This document shows, piece after piece, positions 34,498 through 45,317 of a stretch of 64,000 nucleotides of DNA. Location: NCBI RefSeq assembly GCF_000426065.1, contig NZ_AUEQ01000009.1, positions 62,001 to 126,000 of the forward strand. Reading direction: 5' to 3'. A program made the position numbers and the translations under genes. The stretch comes from Mycobacterium sp. URHD0025. GTDB lineage: Bacteria > Actinomycetota > Actinomycetes > Mycobacteriales > Mycobacteriaceae. Below the pieces are notes generated by a model. The model did no database searches and was not told the origin of the DNA. It was given only the letters and a program-made list of their open reading frames with translations. Position 1 is the stretch's first letter. Each line of letters opens with the position of its first letter.

Positions 34498-35104
34498 GCA
34501 CGCGCAGCTTGTTCGCGTTGTTCATCGCCGCACGCCGCAGCCGCTTCAGCTCCGGATAGAAGGTGTTGCTCTTGTTGGCCTCCTGGCCATTGAGCGGCAG
34601 GTCGAACGCGGCGATCAGTTTGTCCTCCACGAACCACGGCTCGGGGTGGACCATCCACGACACCAGCGCGTTCTCGGCCATCCACTGCGTCAGAACGGCT
34701 TCTCCGCCGGCAAAAGTTCGCTTGTCGCCGGAGCCGATCCGGCGCAACTTGAAGCCGAGCTCGTCGGCGAGGAGGATTCCCAGCGTCTTGCGCAACGTCG
34801 AGCCCTCGGCGGTGGCGTTGGCCGCGCCGTAGTGGTACTTCACCCGCTTGCGCAGATTCTGGGTGCTCGGCGGCTTCCCACTCGTCGGCGGGCGCGTCGG
34901 GCTGATCCCGACGTAGAGAAGCGTCAGTCCATCCCGCTGCTGACACCCCGAGACGTCGATGCCCGCAGGCACCGTCCTGAACCACAAACCGTAGGCCCCG
35001 GGCTCCTCGGGAACGGGGCAGGGATCGCTGAACACTTCATCACGGGTGAACGGCCGGGCGGCCACAAGGCCCGCGGGGCTGCTGGCGCTTCGCCCTTTGA
35101 ACAT
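34484..35104 (-). CDS. GIY-YIG nuclease-like protein
   Basis: Protein of 206 residues with degenerate GIY-YIG hallmarks: PGAYGLWF (36-42) in place of GIY, and LLYVGIS (62-68) as the YIG strand, followed by LRKRVKYHYG (84-93). These fit a GIY-YIG-type nuclease domain, but catalytic residues were not all confirmed. It lies 3 bases after rlmB on the same strand and overlaps the arsB2 3' end by 14 bases. It has no counterpart that I recall in the same place in M. tuberculosis. Confidence 0.65.
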   Translation of the reverse strand: MFKGRSASSPAGLVAARPFTRDEVFSDPCPVPEEPGAYGLWFRTVPAGIDVSGCQQRDGLTLLYVGISPTRPPTSGKPPSTQNLRKRVKYHYGAANATAEGSTLRKTLGILLADELGFKLRRIGSGDKRTFAGGEAVLTQWMAENALVSWMVHPEPWFVEDKLIAAFDLPLNGQEANKSNTFYPELKRLRRAAMNNANKLRVLKEW

Positions 35105-35107
35105 CGG

Positions 35108-36052
35108 CTAGAGATTCCGGCGCTGACGCGCGATCTCGGCCAGCACCACGCCCGCCGCGACCGAGGCGTTCAACGACTCCGTCGGCCCGGCCATCGGGAT
35201 CGACACCACCGCATCGCAGGTCTCGCGCACCAGCCGTGACAGACCCTTGCCCTCCGAACCGACCACCACGACCATCGGTCCGCTGCCCTCGAGCTCGTCG
35301 AGCGACGTGTCGCCGCCGGCATCCAGGCCGACCACCTGCAGACCGGCGTCGGCCCAGCTCTTCAGTGTCCGAGTCAGGTTCGTCGCCCGTGCCACCGGCG
35401 TACGGGCTGCAGCGCCGGCGCTGGTACGCCAGGCCACAGCGGTGACCGAGGCCGAACGGCGCTGCGGGATCAGCACGCCGTGCCCGCCGAACGCCGCCAC
35501 CGAACGCACGATCGCACCCAGGTTGCGCGGATCGGAGATGTTGTCCAGGGCCACCATCAGCGGAGGCTCCCCGGAATCGCGGGCCGTCTTCAGCAGATCG
35601 TCGGGATGGGCATAGCTGTACGGCGGCACCTGCAGAGCCAGGCCCTGGTGCAACGCGTTCGAGCTCATGCGGTCCAGATCGTGCCGCTGCACCTCAAGAA
35701 TCGAGATACCGCGGTCCGCGGCGATCTGCACGGATTCGGTGAGGCGCTCATCGGCCTCGGTGCCCAGCGCCACGTACAGCGCAGTGGCAGGGACCTTGGC
35801 CCGCAGACACTCCACCACCGGATTGCGGCCCAGCACCAACTCGGTGTCGTCGGTCTTCTTGTGCCTGCCCTGCGCCTGGCGCGCCGCCTTCGCGGCCTTC
35901 TTGGCAGCCGGATGGTGCGGGCGCTGGTCCGCCCGTGGCGTGGCTCCCCGGCCTTCCAGCCCGCGGCGACGAACGCCGCCGGACCCGACGGTCGGCCCCT
36001 TCTTGGTGCCCGCCTTGCGCACTGCGCCGCGCCGCTGTGAATTCCCGGCCAT
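35108..36052 (-). CDS. rlmB: 23S rRNA 2'-O-methyltransferase (RlmB/TrmH family, SPOUT)
   Basis: SPOUT methyltransferase of 314 residues. A lysine/arginine-rich N-terminal extension (1-68) precedes the substrate-binding domain ([16 protein letters not shown]) and the knotted catalytic domain with [45 protein letters not shown] and [18 protein letters not shown]. It methylates G2251-type ribose in 23S rRNA. It overlaps nothing but follows cysS immediately (ATG 36052 against stop 36053). It corresponds to Rv3579c. Confidence 0.93.
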   Translation of the reverse strand: MAGNSQRRGAVRKAGTKKGPTVGSGGVRRRGLEGRGATPRADQRPHHPAAKKAAKAARQAQGRHKKTDDTELVLGRNPVVECLRAKVPATALYVALGTEADERLTESVQIAADRGISILEVQRHDLDRMSSNALHQGLALQVPPYSYAHPDDLLKTARDSGEPPLMVALDNISDPRNLGAIVRSVAAFGGHGVLIPQRRSASVTAVAWRTSAGAAARTPVARATNLTRTLKSWADAGLQVVGLDAGGDTSLDELEGSGPMVVVVGSEGKGLSRLVRETCDAVVSIPMAGPTESLNASVAAGVVLAEIARQRRNL

Positions 36053-37489
36053 CTATGCTCCGTTCCCGTCCACCAGTGCCCATTGTGGACCGTCGGCGGT
36101 GTCGGTGACCTCGATGCCGGCCGCCTTGAGCCGATCCCGGATGGCGTCGGCCGCCGCCCAGTCCCGATTGGCCCGGGCCTCGGCCCGGCCCGCCAGTGCC
36201 CACTGCACCAGTTCGTCGACGGCAGCCAGTGCGGCCGAAGTCTCATCGCGGGATTCCCAGCGCTCGTCGAGCGGATCGCACCCCAGGATTCCCATCATCG
36301 CCCGGATCGAGGTCGCCTGCGCCATCGCGCCCACGTGATCACCGGCGTCCAGCGCGCGGTTGCCCTCGGCGCGGGCGGCATGCACCTCGGCCAGTGCGAT
36401 CGGCACCGCGAGGTCGTCGTTCAGGGCGGCCGCGAACTTCGGCGTCCAGTCACCCACGGCCACGGCGCCGACGCGGTTGCGCACCCGGTGCAAGAAGTCC
36501 TCGATGCCGCTGTAGGCCTTCACCGCGTCCTGCAGCGCGTTCTCGGAGAACTCCAGCATGGAACGATAATGCGCGCTGCCCAGGTAGTAGCGCAGCTCGG
36601 CGGCCCGAACCCGTTGCAGCACAGCAGGAATCGAGAGCACATTGCCCAGCGACTTGCTCATCTTCTCGCCACCCATGGTGACCCAGCCGTTGTGCAGCCA
36701 ATAGCGGGCGAAGCCATCGCCCGCGGCCCGGGCCTGGGCGATCTCGTTCTCGTGGTGCGGGAAGACCAGGTCCATACCGCCGGCGTGGATGTCGAACTCG
36801 GCGCCCAGATAGGCCTCGCACATCGCGACGCACTCGGTGTGCCAGCCGGGACGGCCCCGGCCCCATGGCGTCGGCCACGACGGCTCGTCGGGCTTGGCGC
36901 CCTTCCACAACGTGAAATCACGCTGGTCGCGTTTACCCGTCGCCGCGCCCTCGCCCTGGTGCACATCGTCGATCCGGTGCCCGGACAGCGCACCGTAATC
37001 GGACAGGCTCAGCACGTCGAAGTACACGTCGCCGCCCGCAGCGTAGGCATGGCCCCGCTCGATCAGCCGGTCGATGAGCTCGACCATCTGGGTGATGTGG
37101 CCGGTGGCCCGTGGCTCGGCCGACGGCGGCAGCACGCCCAACGCGTCGTAGGCGGCGCTGAACGCCCGCTCGTACGTCGCGGCCCACTCCCACCACGGTC
37201 GGCCCGCGTCAGCGGCCTTGTTGAGGATCTTGTCGTCGATGTCGGTGACGTTGCGGATGAACGCAACGTCGTATCCATTGGCGGTCAGCCAGCGGCGCAG
37301 CACATCGAACGCGACTCCGCTACGGACATGACCGATGTGCGGCAACCCCTGGACGGTGGCACCGCACAGGTAGATCGAAGCGTGCCCCGGCCGCAGCGGT
37401 ACAAAGTCTCGTACGGCACCCGCCATGGTGTCGTACAGCCGCAGGCCGGTCTCTGACGCCGGCCCGACAGCTTGAGCGCGATCGGTCAC
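36053..37489 (-). CDS. cysS: Cysteinyl-tRNA synthetase
   Basis: Class I synthetase of 478 residues. Zinc ligand Cys42 is in [13 protein letters not shown] is at 51-54, and KMSKS lies within [11 protein letters not shown]. It charges tRNA-Cys. The GTG start is the first in frame after the ispF gene region. It is in the conserved order with ispD-ispF upstream and rlmB downstream. Confidence 0.96.
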   Translation of the reverse strand: MTDRAQAVGPASETGLRLYDTMAGAVRDFVPLRPGHASIYLCGATVQGLPHIGHVRSGVAFDVLRRWLTANGYDVAFIRNVTDIDDKILNKAADAGRPWWEWAATYERAFSAAYDALGVLPPSAEPRATGHITQMVELIDRLIERGHAYAAGGDVYFDVLSLSDYGALSGHRIDDVHQGEGAATGKRDQRDFTLWKGAKPDEPSWPTPWGRGRPGWHTECVAMCEAYLGAEFDIHAGGMDLVFPHHENEIAQARAAGDGFARYWLHNGWVTMGGEKMSKSLGNVLSIPAVLQRVRAAELRYYLGSAHYRSMLEFSENALQDAVKAYSGIEDFLHRVRNRVGAVAVGDWTPKFAAALNDDLAVPIALAEVHAARAEGNRALDAGDHVGAMAQATSIRAMMGILGCDPLDERWESRDETSAALAAVDELVQWALAGRAEARANRDWAAADAIRDRLKAAGIEVTDTADGPQWALVDGNGA

Positions 37490-37508
37490 GACGTGCCAGC
37501 TTACCGGG

Positions 37509-37985
37509 CTATTCAGCGGTAACTAGCAACGCCGTCGCAATCGCGGCCAATCCTTCACCCCGACCGGTGAGCCCGAGCCCGTCGGTGGTGGTGGCCGATA
37601 CCGATACCGGGGCCCCGATCAGCTGCGCGAGCAACCGTTGCGCCTCCTCGCGGCGCGGGCCGATCTTCGGCCGGTTTCCGATCACCTGCACCGTGGCATT
37701 GCCGATCTCGAATCCCGCCGCCCGCACCAGGTCCCGGACGTGACGCAGCATGTCCGCGCCGGTGACGCCGTGCCATTCCGGCCGGTCGGTGCCGAAGACG
37801 GCGCCGAGGTCACCGAGGCCGGCCGCACTGAGCAGCGCATCGCACAACGCGTGAGACGCGACGTCGCCGTCGGAGTGACCGGCGCAGCCGTCGGCGCCTT
37901 CGAATTCCAAGCACAGCAGCCAGCAGGGGCGCCCCGGCTCGATCGGATGGACGTCGGTACCGAGGCCGACCCTGGGAATGCTCAC
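37509..37985 (-). CDS. ispF: IspF, 2-C-methyl-D-erythritol 2,4-cyclodiphosphate synthase
   Basis: MEP-pathway enzyme of 158 residues forming MEcPP from CDP-ME phosphate. Metal-site residues are in [10 protein letters not shown] (Asp10, His12 region), [12 protein letters not shown] and the loop ending [15 protein letters not shown]. It starts with GTG overlapping the ispD stop (GTGA), so IspD and IspF are translationally coupled. Confidence 0.96.
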   Translation of the reverse strand: MSIPRVGLGTDVHPIEPGRPCWLLCLEFEGADGCAGHSDGDVASHALCDALLSAAGLGDLGAVFGTDRPEWHGVTGADMLRHVRDLVRAAGFEIGNATVQVIGNRPKIGPRREEAQRLLAQLIGAPVSVSATTTDGLGLTGRGEGLAAIATALLVTAE

Positions 37986-38650
37986 GTGGCACGCGCCATG
38001 ACGGCCTCGGCGAGCAACAAGTCCAGAGGTGTGGTGATCTTGAAGGCCAGCGGATCGCCGTCGACGATCTGCACGGGCGTACCGATCTGTTCGACGAGCG
38101 AGGCGTCATCGGTGACCGCGCCGGCACCGGCGCGCTGGTAGGCGCGGCGCAACACGTCCGTGCGGAAGCCCTGCGGGGTCTGCACGGCCCGTAGGCCGGC
38201 CCGTTCGGGTGTGCCGAGCACCGCGCCGTTGGCGTCGACCGCCTTGATGGTGTCGGCCAACGGAAGCCCGGGAACGACAGCGGCGTGGCCGGCGGCCAGC
38301 GCCGCAACCACGCGGGCGATCAGCGTCGGAGGAGTCAATGCCCGGGCGGCGTCGTGCACAAGGATGAAATCGGGGTCACCGGCGGCTGCAAGAGCAAGCC
38401 CTACCGATGCCGTCCGGTCGGGGCCACCGGCCACGACCTGCGCGCGCCCACCGAACACCATCATGGCTTCATCGGTGAGCGCGGGCGGTACCGCGACCAC
38501 GACCTTGTCGATCGCCCCTGAGGACAGCAGCCCGTCAAGGGCATGCTCCAACAGAGGTTTGCCCGCCAAGTTGACGAACGCTTTGGGTCTGTCCGCGCCT
38601 AGCCGCTCACCAGAGCCGGCGGCCGGTACGACCGCGACAGTTGTTGCCAC
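37982..38650 (-). CDS. ispD: IspD, 2-C-methyl-D-erythritol 4-phosphate cytidylyltransferase
   Basis: MEP-pathway nucleotidyltransferase of 222 residues. The CTP-binding motif is [30 protein letters not shown] (1-36 region), followed by VVAVPP, the VHDAARAL catalytic Arg/Asp block, and a C-terminal [11 protein letters not shown]. It is downstream of carD by 6 bases, so probably part of a carD-ispD-ispF unit. Confidence 0.96.
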   Translation of the reverse strand: MATTVAVVPAAGSGERLGADRPKAFVNLAGKPLLEHALDGLLSSGAIDKVVVAVPPALTDEAMMVFGGRAQVVAGGPDRTASVGLALAAAGDPDFILVHDAARALTPPTLIARVVAALAAGHAAVVPGLPLADTIKAVDANGAVLGTPERAGLRAVQTPQGFRTDVLRRAYQRAGAGAVTDDASLVEQIGTPVQIVDGDPLAFKITTPLDLLLAEAVMARAT

Positions 38651-38656
38651 GACGCG

Positions 38657-39190
<534 letters not shown>

Positions 39191-39442
39191 TCACATGCGC
39201 ACCAACTGCGCAGGTCAGGGGCACTGCAGGTGAAGAACAGGGGTTGACATGGTGACGAAAGCGTGCAACCGCACGTCAGTCCGGCCGCCCCAAATGAGTG
39301 CCCCCGCAAAGCGGTTGCGGGCCTGGACCACCCGTCACGGGGCGCACTCGACACCCCTCTGCCACGCCCTCGCATTCCGTCCGCGGAGGCCACCTACTAC
39401 TCTGCATAGTCGAAGTACGTCGACCCAGCTCAGGAGGCTTGA

Positions 39443-40030
39443 GTGAACCGCTTCGCAATGCGTGCCTCGGCCGGTCTGGCCGCATGTGGCCTGACCGCAG
39501 CCGTTCTCACCGGTTGCAGCGCCGGGCAGGTCTCCCAGACGGCGACCCAGGAGCCCGCCGTCAACGGCGTCAACGCACAGGCCGGCGCCATCTCGCTGCG
39601 CAACGTGCATCTGCGCGCGCCGCAGCAAAAGGACTACGTCGAGCCCGGCTCGGAAGCCGAACTGCTGTTCGTCGCGGCCAACGGATCCACCGAGGCACCC
39701 AACAAGCTCGTCTCCATCCAGAGCACCGTCGGCGACGTGGCATTGAGCGGGGACCAGACCATCCCGGCCGGCGGCGTGCTCGTGGTGGGCGAGCCCGACG
39801 GCCAGACGAAGCCACTGGAGAAGACCGAGGCAGCCGAGGCCGCGACCGCGAAGGTCACCTTGACCAAGCCTGTCACCAACGGGCTGCTCTACGACTTCAC
39901 GTTCAAGTTCGAGAACGGCGAGACGACCGTCGCCGTGCCGATCTCGGCAGGCGACGCGCCCCGGCGCGACAAGTCGGGCGAGGAGCCCGGTGAGGCCGCC
40001 GAGGCCGGCGGCGCGGGCGGTCACCACTAG
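39443..40030 (+). CDS. lpqE: Lipoprotein LpqE
   Basis: Lipoprotein of 195 residues: lipobox LTGC with Cys at 25, then a beta-sandwich-like body ([44 protein letters not shown]), ending with an acidic Gly/Ala-rich tail and HH. It belongs with the DUF461/PCuAC-like copper-chaperone fold in general shape; function is unknown. GGAGG about 6 bases before the GTG start. It is divergent from carD, corresponding to Rv3584. Confidence 0.88.
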   Translation: MNRFAMRASAGLAACGLTAAVLTGCSAGQVSQTATQEPAVNGVNAQAGAISLRNVHLRAPQQKDYVEPGSEAELLFVAANGSTEAPNKLVSIQSTVGDVALSGDQTIPAGGVLVVGEPDGQTKPLEKTEAAEAATAKVTLTKPVTNGLLYDFTFKFENGETTVAVPISAGDAPRRDKSGEEPGEAAEAGGAGGHH

Positions 40031-40054
40031 TCCCTGGGGGCTGCCCCTGAGGCG

Positions 40055-40085
40055 AAACCCGTCGCGGTGATCCGCGACGGGTTTT
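40055..40085 (+). terminator. Rho-independent terminator after lpqE
   Basis: AAACCCGTCGCGG and CCGCGACGGGTTT are perfect 13-base arms around a 4-base loop, followed by a run of T. It is one of the two clearest intrinsic terminators in the window. Confidence 0.92.
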
Positions 40086-40218
40086 GTGCTGTGTCGGCGC
40101 GCTGAACCTCGCGTCATTCTCCGACCCCCTGATCGATGAAAACGGCACCCGCTGTGCGTTCTCACGAGAAGGCAGGTCATTCCACCTGTCGTCGACAAGA
40201 CAATCAGGAGGAGAAAGC

Positions 40219-41136
40219 ATGAGCGTGGACAACGTTGCGCGCCAAGGGACGTCGGGGCTCGATGAGTCTTTGCCGTCGCACTATGCGCTGAAGGTCGGCG
40301 ACATTGACGTGCTGGTGATCAGCGATGGCGTGCTGTCGATGCCATCCCCGATGCTGGCGACCAACGCCGACCCTGCTGTGCGCGCCTCCTGGCTGGACGA
40401 CATGTTCCTGCCGCCGGACGACCTTGCCTTGCCTTTGAACCAGGTCGTGGTGCGCAGCGGCGATCGGACCATTCTCATCGACGCCGGGGCCGGCCTCGAC
40501 CACCAGGACTTCACACCTCGAGCCGGGCGGTGGGCGCTGCGGCTGCACGCTGCAGGCATCGATCTCGCCTCGGTGACCGACGTGGTGCTCACCCACATGC
40601 ACTTCGACCACGTCGGGGGGCTGCTCATCGACGGGGTGAAGGACTGCCTACGTGCGGACCTTCGGATCCACGCGGCCGCAGCCGAGGCCGAGTTCTGGGA
40701 GTCGCCCGACTTCTCCCATACCGTCGTGACCGCGCCGGTTCAGGACGCGATGCGGTCGTCCGCCAGCCGGTTCCTCGACCAGTACCGCGATCAGTTGCGT
40801 CCGTTCGAGACGGAGTACGAGGTGGCCCCCGGGGTGCTCGTCCAACGCACCGGCGGGCACACCCCCGGACACAGCGTGGTCCGCCTGGCGTCGGGCGGCG
40901 AAGGGCTGACGTTCGCCGGCGACGCCGTGTTGCAGGCCGGGTTCGACCACCCAGACTGGTTCAACGGATTCGAACACGATCCAGAGGAGGCTGCCCGCGT
41001 CAGGGTCGATCTCCTGAGGGAGCTGGCATCGACCCGCGAGGCGCTGGTGGCCACTCATCTGCCGTTCCCGTCCGTCTGCCACGTGGCGGTCGCCGGCGAC
41101 GCCTTTCGTGCCGTACCGGCCGTCTGGGATTACTGA
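40219..41136 (+). CDS. Metallo-beta-lactamase-fold hydrolase
   Basis: Protein of 305 residues with the full MBL metal motif HMHFDHVGG (about 124-132), a GHTPGHS loop (about 220) and GDAVLQAGFDH. The layout matches cytoplasmic MBL hydrolases of the quorum-quenching/AHL-lactonase-like group, but activity cannot be told from motifs. AGGAGG precedes the ATG. It sits between lpqE and radA and has no gene in that place in M. tuberculosis that I recall, so it is probably an insertion in the conserved order. Confidence 0.8.
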   Translation: MSVDNVARQGTSGLDESLPSHYALKVGDIDVLVISDGVLSMPSPMLATNADPAVRASWLDDMFLPPDDLALPLNQVVVRSGDRTILIDAGAGLDHQDFTPRAGRWALRLHAAGIDLASVTDVVLTHMHFDHVGGLLIDGVKDCLRADLRIHAAAAEAEFWESPDFSHTVVTAPVQDAMRSSASRFLDQYRDQLRPFETEYEVAPGVLVQRTGGHTPGHSVVRLASGGEGLTFAGDAVLQAGFDHPDWFNGFEHDPEEAARVRVDLLRELASTREALVATHLPFPSVCHVAVAGDAFRAVPAVWDY

Positions 41137-41277
41137 CGGTCCCGGCACTACGTTGCGGGGCGGCTGCCGAATCGAGTTCTGAACGGTGGTGGCGCACCGA
41201 TCGGCGGAAGCACGTACTCATCGCAGGCGCAGTGCGCCTGATCAGGAATTGTCGGGGGCACCCGTTACTGTCACGGC

Positions 41278-42687
41278 GTGGCCGCTTCGAAAGTACGTTC
41301 GCAATACCGCTGCTCGGAGTGCCAGCACGCCACCCCCAAATGGGTCGGCCGCTGCGCCAATTGCGGCACCTGGGGCACGGTGGACGAGGTAGCGGTGCTC
41401 GCCCTCTCCGACAGGGTGGGCGGGGCCGTGCGCCGCTCGGTGGCGCCCACCTCACCCGCAGTGCCGATCACCTCGATCGACCCGGGCATCACCCGCCACT
41501 ACGCGACCGGGGTCAGTGAACTCGACCGCGTGCTCGGCGGCGGCCTGGTCGCCGGTTCGGTCACGCTGCTGGCCGGGGATCCCGGCGTCGGCAAGTCCAC
41601 CCTGCTCCTGGAGGTCGCCAACCGCTGGGCGCACACCGGCCGGCGCGCGCTGTATCTGTCCGGCGAGGAATCCGCCGGACAGATCCGGCTACGCGCCGAA
41701 CGCACGGGGTGTACGCACGACAACGTCTATCTGGCAGGCGAATCCGATCTGCAGATCGCCCTCGGTCACATCGACGAGGTCAAACCCAGCCTCGTGGTGG
41801 TCGATTCGGTGCAGACCATGTCCACCACCGAGGCCGACGGGGTGTCCGGCGGGGTGACCCAGGTCCGTGCGGTGACCACGGCGCTCACCGGCTACGCCAA
41901 GACCGCCCAGTCCGCCCAACCGGGCCACCCGGCGGTGGCCATGATCCTGGTCGGGCATGTGACCAAGGACGGCGCCATCGCGGGGCCGCGTTCTCTCGAG
42001 CATCTGGTCGACGTGGTGCTGCACTTCGAGGGTGATCACGCGTCGAGCCTCCGCATCGTGCGCGGGGTCAAGAACCGCTTCGGCGCCGCCGACGAGGTCG
42101 GCTGTTTTCAGATGCACGACAACGGAATCGAATGTGTCAGCGATCCGTCCGGACTGTTCCTGGACCAGCGTCCGGCGGCGGTGCCCGGTACTGCCATCAC
42201 GGTCACTCTCGACGGCAAGCGCCCGATGATCGGCGAGGTGCAGGCGCTGCACGCCCAGCCGATCGGGCCACCGCGGCGGGCGGTCAGCGGCATCGACTCG
42301 GCCCGCGCGGCGATGATCGGGGCGGTGCTGCAGACCCGGTGCGGGCTGCCCATCGGCAGCAACGATCTGTATCTGTCCACCGTCGGCGGGATGCGGCTGA
42401 CCGACCCGTCTTCGGATCTGGCGGTGGCGGTGGCCATCGCCTCGGCCTATCTCGACATCGCGTTGCCGATGAACGCCGTGGTTATCGGCGAAGTGGGGCT
42501 CGTCGGCGATCTGCGCCGCGTCACCGGCATGGAGCGCAGACTGGCCGAGGCCGCCCGGCTGGGGTTCAACGTTGCCGTGGTCCCGCCCGGGGTCACCAAC
42601 GCGCCCCCGGGGCTCCGGGTCATCACCGTCGATCACATCGGGGCGGCCGTGCGGGCACTCAAGGACATCGCGATTGCCAGCAATTGA
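41278..42687 (+). CDS. radA: DNA repair protein RadA (Sms)
   Basis: Recombination ATPase of 469 residues. Four-Cys zinc finger C-x2-C-x(n)-C-x2-C at the N terminus ([18 protein letters not shown]), Walker [12 protein letters not shown] near residue 100, the RadA motif [11 protein letters not shown] near 262, and a C-terminal Lon-like domain ending in [16 protein letters not shown]. It helps branch migration and processing of recombination intermediates. GTG 41278 gives the standard length. Operon order radA-disA is conserved. Confidence 0.95.
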   Translation: MAASKVRSQYRCSECQHATPKWVGRCANCGTWGTVDEVAVLALSDRVGGAVRRSVAPTSPAVPITSIDPGITRHYATGVSELDRVLGGGLVAGSVTLLAGDPGVGKSTLLLEVANRWAHTGRRALYLSGEESAGQIRLRAERTGCTHDNVYLAGESDLQIALGHIDEVKPSLVVVDSVQTMSTTEADGVSGGVTQVRAVTTALTGYAKTAQSAQPGHPAVAMILVGHVTKDGAIAGPRSLEHLVDVVLHFEGDHASSLRIVRGVKNRFGAADEVGCFQMHDNGIECVSDPSGLFLDQRPAAVPGTAITVTLDGKRPMIGEVQALHAQPIGPPRRAVSGIDSARAAMIGAVLQTRCGLPIGSNDLYLSTVGGMRLTDPSSDLAVAVAIASAYLDIALPMNAVVIGEVGLVGDLRRVTGMERRLAEAARLGFNVAVVPPGVTNAPPGLRVITVDHIGAAVRALKDIAIASN

Positions 42688-42726
42688 GGACATCACGGAC
42701 AATAGCGGCCGACCCTAGGAGAAGTG

Positions 42727-43845
42727 ATGGCCGTGAACTCCGGTGCCAGGACCAGCCGCACCGTCGTGCATCTGGCTCGGCCGACGCTACGAGAGACCCT
42801 CGGCCGGTTGGCGCCCGGCACCCCGTTGCGCGACGGCCTGGAACGCATCCTGCGCGGCAGGACGGGCGCGCTGATCGTGCTGGGCTACGACGACAGCGTG
42901 GAAACCATCTGCGACGGCGGGTTTGCCCTGGACGTGCGGTATGCCCCCACACGGCTGCGTGAGCTGTCCAAGATGGACGGCGCGGTGGTCCTGTCCAGCG
43001 ACGGCAGCCGCATCGTGCGGGCCAACGTGCAGTTGGTGCCTGACCCATCGATCCCGACCGACGAGTCCGGGACCCGCCACCGCTCGGCCGAGCGCACCGC
43101 GATCCAGACCGGCTACCCGGTGATCTCGGTGAGCCATTCCATGAGCATCGTCACGGTCTACGTCGCCGGGGAGCGGCACGTGGTTCCCGATTCGGCGACC
43201 ATCCTGTCGCGGGCCAACCAGACCATCGCGACGCTGGAGCGCTACAAGGGCCGCCTCGACGAGGTCAGCAAGCAGCTGTCCACCGCCGAGATCGAAGACT
43301 TCGTGACGCTGCGCGACGTCATGACCGTGGTGCAGCGGCTGGAGATGGTGCGCCGGATCAGCCTTGAGATCGACGCCGACGTCGTCGAACTCGGCACCGA
43401 CGGGCGCCAGCTCAAGCTGCAACTCGACGAGCTCGTGGGCGACAACGAGGCCGCACGCGAGCTGATCGTGCGGGATTACCATGCCCTGCCCGACCCGCCC
43501 ACCGCCGCTCAGGTGCATACGACATTGGATGAGCTCGACGCCCTCACCGACAACGAGCTGCTCGACTTCACCACGCTGGCAAGGGTTTTCGGATATCCGT
43601 CGACAGCCGAGGCGCAGGACTCGGCCATGAGCTCGCGCGGCTACCGTGCCATGGCGGGGATACCGCGCCTGCAGTTCGCCCATGTCGATCTGCTGGTTCG
43701 CTCGTTCGGCTCACTGCAGGGACTTCTGGCCGCCAGCGCCGACGATCTGCAGTCGGTGGACGGTATCGGGTCGATGTGGGCCCGCCACATTCGTGAGGGC
43801 CTGTCCCTGCTGGCCGAGTCGACCATCGCCGACCGGCTGGCCTGA
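42727..43845 (+). CDS. disA: DisA, diadenylate cyclase (c-di-AMP synthase)
   Basis: c-di-AMP synthase and DNA-integrity scanner of 372 residues. The cyclase domain has the active-site motifs DGA (MDGAVVLS, near residue 77) and RHR ([11 protein letters not shown], near residue 120). A helical spine domain and a C-terminal helix-hairpin-helix ([20 protein letters not shown]) follow. ATG 42727 was used; GTG 42724 is also possible. It follows radA closely and probably forms an operon with it. Confidence 0.95.
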   Translation: MAVNSGARTSRTVVHLARPTLRETLGRLAPGTPLRDGLERILRGRTGALIVLGYDDSVETICDGGFALDVRYAPTRLRELSKMDGAVVLSSDGSRIVRANVQLVPDPSIPTDESGTRHRSAERTAIQTGYPVISVSHSMSIVTVYVAGERHVVPDSATILSRANQTIATLERYKGRLDEVSKQLSTAEIEDFVTLRDVMTVVQRLEMVRRISLEIDADVVELGTDGRQLKLQLDELVGDNEAARELIVRDYHALPDPPTAAQVHTTLDELDALTDNELLDFTTLARVFGYPSTAEAQDSAMSSRGYRAMAGIPRLQFAHVDLLVRSFGSLQGLLAASADDLQSVDGIGSMWARHIREGLSLLAESTIADRLA

Positions 43846-43847
43846 GC

Positions 43848-44630
43848 TCAGTTGCCCGGGGTGGGCACCTCAGCCGCCGGAGCGCCCTCTGCGGGCGGCG
43901 GCCCGGGTTGCTGCGGATTGGCCTGGGCCAGGATGAACGGCACCGGCGCCGATCTGAGATTGCCGAGCTGCACCATCAGGTTGTAGGTGCCGGGCCCGAT
44001 CGGCTGACGGGGCATCGGGCACTGCGGCGCCGACCCCATGCCGGTCCAGGTCACCTCGGTGGTCACCTGCTCACCCGGGTTGAACGTCTTCACCAGCGTC
44101 TCGTTGGACGGCGCGCAGTCCAGATTGGACCAGAGCCGGTTGTTGTCCAGCGAGTACACATAAGCGGCCAGCACCGCGGCGCCGACGTCCCGCTTGCAGG
44201 CCACCAGGCCGATGTTGGTCACCACCATGGTGAACTTCGGCTGATCGCCCACGACGTACTCGGGCTGGCTGGTGATGCCCTTGACCGCGAGCGTGGAGTC
44301 CGGGCAGTCGTCACCCTCTTTGAGCAAAGGCGGCGGCGTGACGGCCGCGGTCGGTGTGGCCGTCGGCGGCGGCGCATGCTGGGCCGGCGGTACCACCGGA
44401 GTCTTGACCTCAGGGTTTTCACCCGGCAGCGGCGTCGGTGGGGCGGCTGTGGCAGAGGCTCCGTCGGCGGATTTGGTCTCGGCTCCGGAGCTGCTGGTCA
44501 CGATGACCGCGACGATCGCGGCGATGATCCCCACGACGACCACCGCGATTCCGATGGCCAGCGCGCGGCGCCGCCAGTAAATCTGCGAGGGCAGTGGCCC
44601 ATGAGGTTCGAGATCCAACACGGCTTTCAC
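43848..44630 (-). CDS. Membrane-anchored conserved mycobacterial protein (Rv3587c position)
   Basis: Protein of 260 residues with one N-terminal membrane helix (about 24-46: ALAIGIAVVVVGIIAAIVAVIV), a Pro/Thr-rich linker and an external beta domain ending in a Pro/Gln-rich tail. The external part has an even set of cysteines (DDCPDSTL, VACKRDVG, LDCAPSN, QCPMPRQ), which fit disulfides. No enzyme motif was recognised. It is convergent with disA, 2 bases apart. Confidence 0.78.
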   Translation of the reverse strand: MKAVLDLEPHGPLPSQIYWRRRALAIGIAVVVVGIIAAIVAVIVTSSSGAETKSADGASATAAPPTPLPGENPEVKTPVVPPAQHAPPPTATPTAAVTPPPLLKEGDDCPDSTLAVKGITSQPEYVVGDQPKFTMVVTNIGLVACKRDVGAAVLAAYVYSLDNNRLWSNLDCAPSNETLVKTFNPGEQVTTEVTWTGMGSAPQCPMPRQPIGPGTYNLMVQLGNLRSAPVPFILAQANPQQPGPPPAEGAPAAEVPTPGN

Positions 44631-44696
44631 GGTAAGCCCAGGTCATGCCCAGTTGCCCGAGGCTCCCCGGCGTGTCGGGAGCCTCCAGCAATATTC

Positions 44697-45317
44697 TCAG
44701 ACTTCGCCGATGTTGCCCAGGTGACTGCGCAGTTCGACGTGACCGTCGGACAGGTGGTAGGTGGCGCCGACGATGGCCTGGGTGCCCGCGGCGAGACCGT
44801 TGGAGATCGCGGCCGAGCGCATCTGCAGCTGGTTGACCGTCTCCTTGACGTGGTAGGCCTCGAACTCGTCGACGCGGGTCAGGCCGGAATGACGACCCAT
44901 CAGGATCGACGGCGTCACCCGCTCGACGATGTCGCGTACATAACCGCCGGGCATCTCGCCATCGTCGAGGGCGTTGATGGCGGCCTTGACCGCGCCGCAG
45001 CTGTCGTGACCCAGAACCACGATCAGCGGAACGTTCAGGACCGACACGGCGTATTCGATCGAACCCAGCACCGCGTTGTCGAGGACGTGGCCGGCGGTAC
45101 GCACCACGAACATGTCGCCCAGACCCTGGTCGAACAGCAGCTCGGCGGCGACACGGCTGTCACCACAACCGAACACCACGGCAGTGGGCTTCTGCCCGTT
45201 CGCGAGGCTGGCCCGACGTGCGACGTCCTGGCTGGGATGCTGCGGTTCGCCTGCGACAAAGCGGGCGTTACCGTCCTTGAGTGCCTTCCAAGCGGACACC
45301 GGATTCGAGTTGGGCAT
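44697..45317 (-). CDS. canB: Beta-class carbonic anhydrase
   Basis: Zinc enzyme of 206 residues interconverting CO2 and bicarbonate. The zinc ligands are in FGCGDSR (Cys about residue 51, with Asp/Arg dyad) and LGHDSCGA (His and Cys near 104-107). The start MPNSNP aligns with the M. tuberculosis CanB. Its ATG is on the minus strand at the same CATG tetranucleotide that also holds the mutY start on the plus strand, so 5' leaders are short or overlap. Confidence 0.95.
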   Translation of the reverse strand: MPNSNPVSAWKALKDGNARFVAGEPQHPSQDVARRASLANGQKPTAVVFGCGDSRVAAELLFDQGLGDMFVVRTAGHVLDNAVLGSIEYAVSVLNVPLIVVLGHDSCGAVKAAINALDDGEMPGGYVRDIVERVTPSILMGRHSGLTRVDEFEAYHVKETVNQLQMRSAAISNGLAAGTQAIVGATYHLSDGHVELRSHLGNIGEV

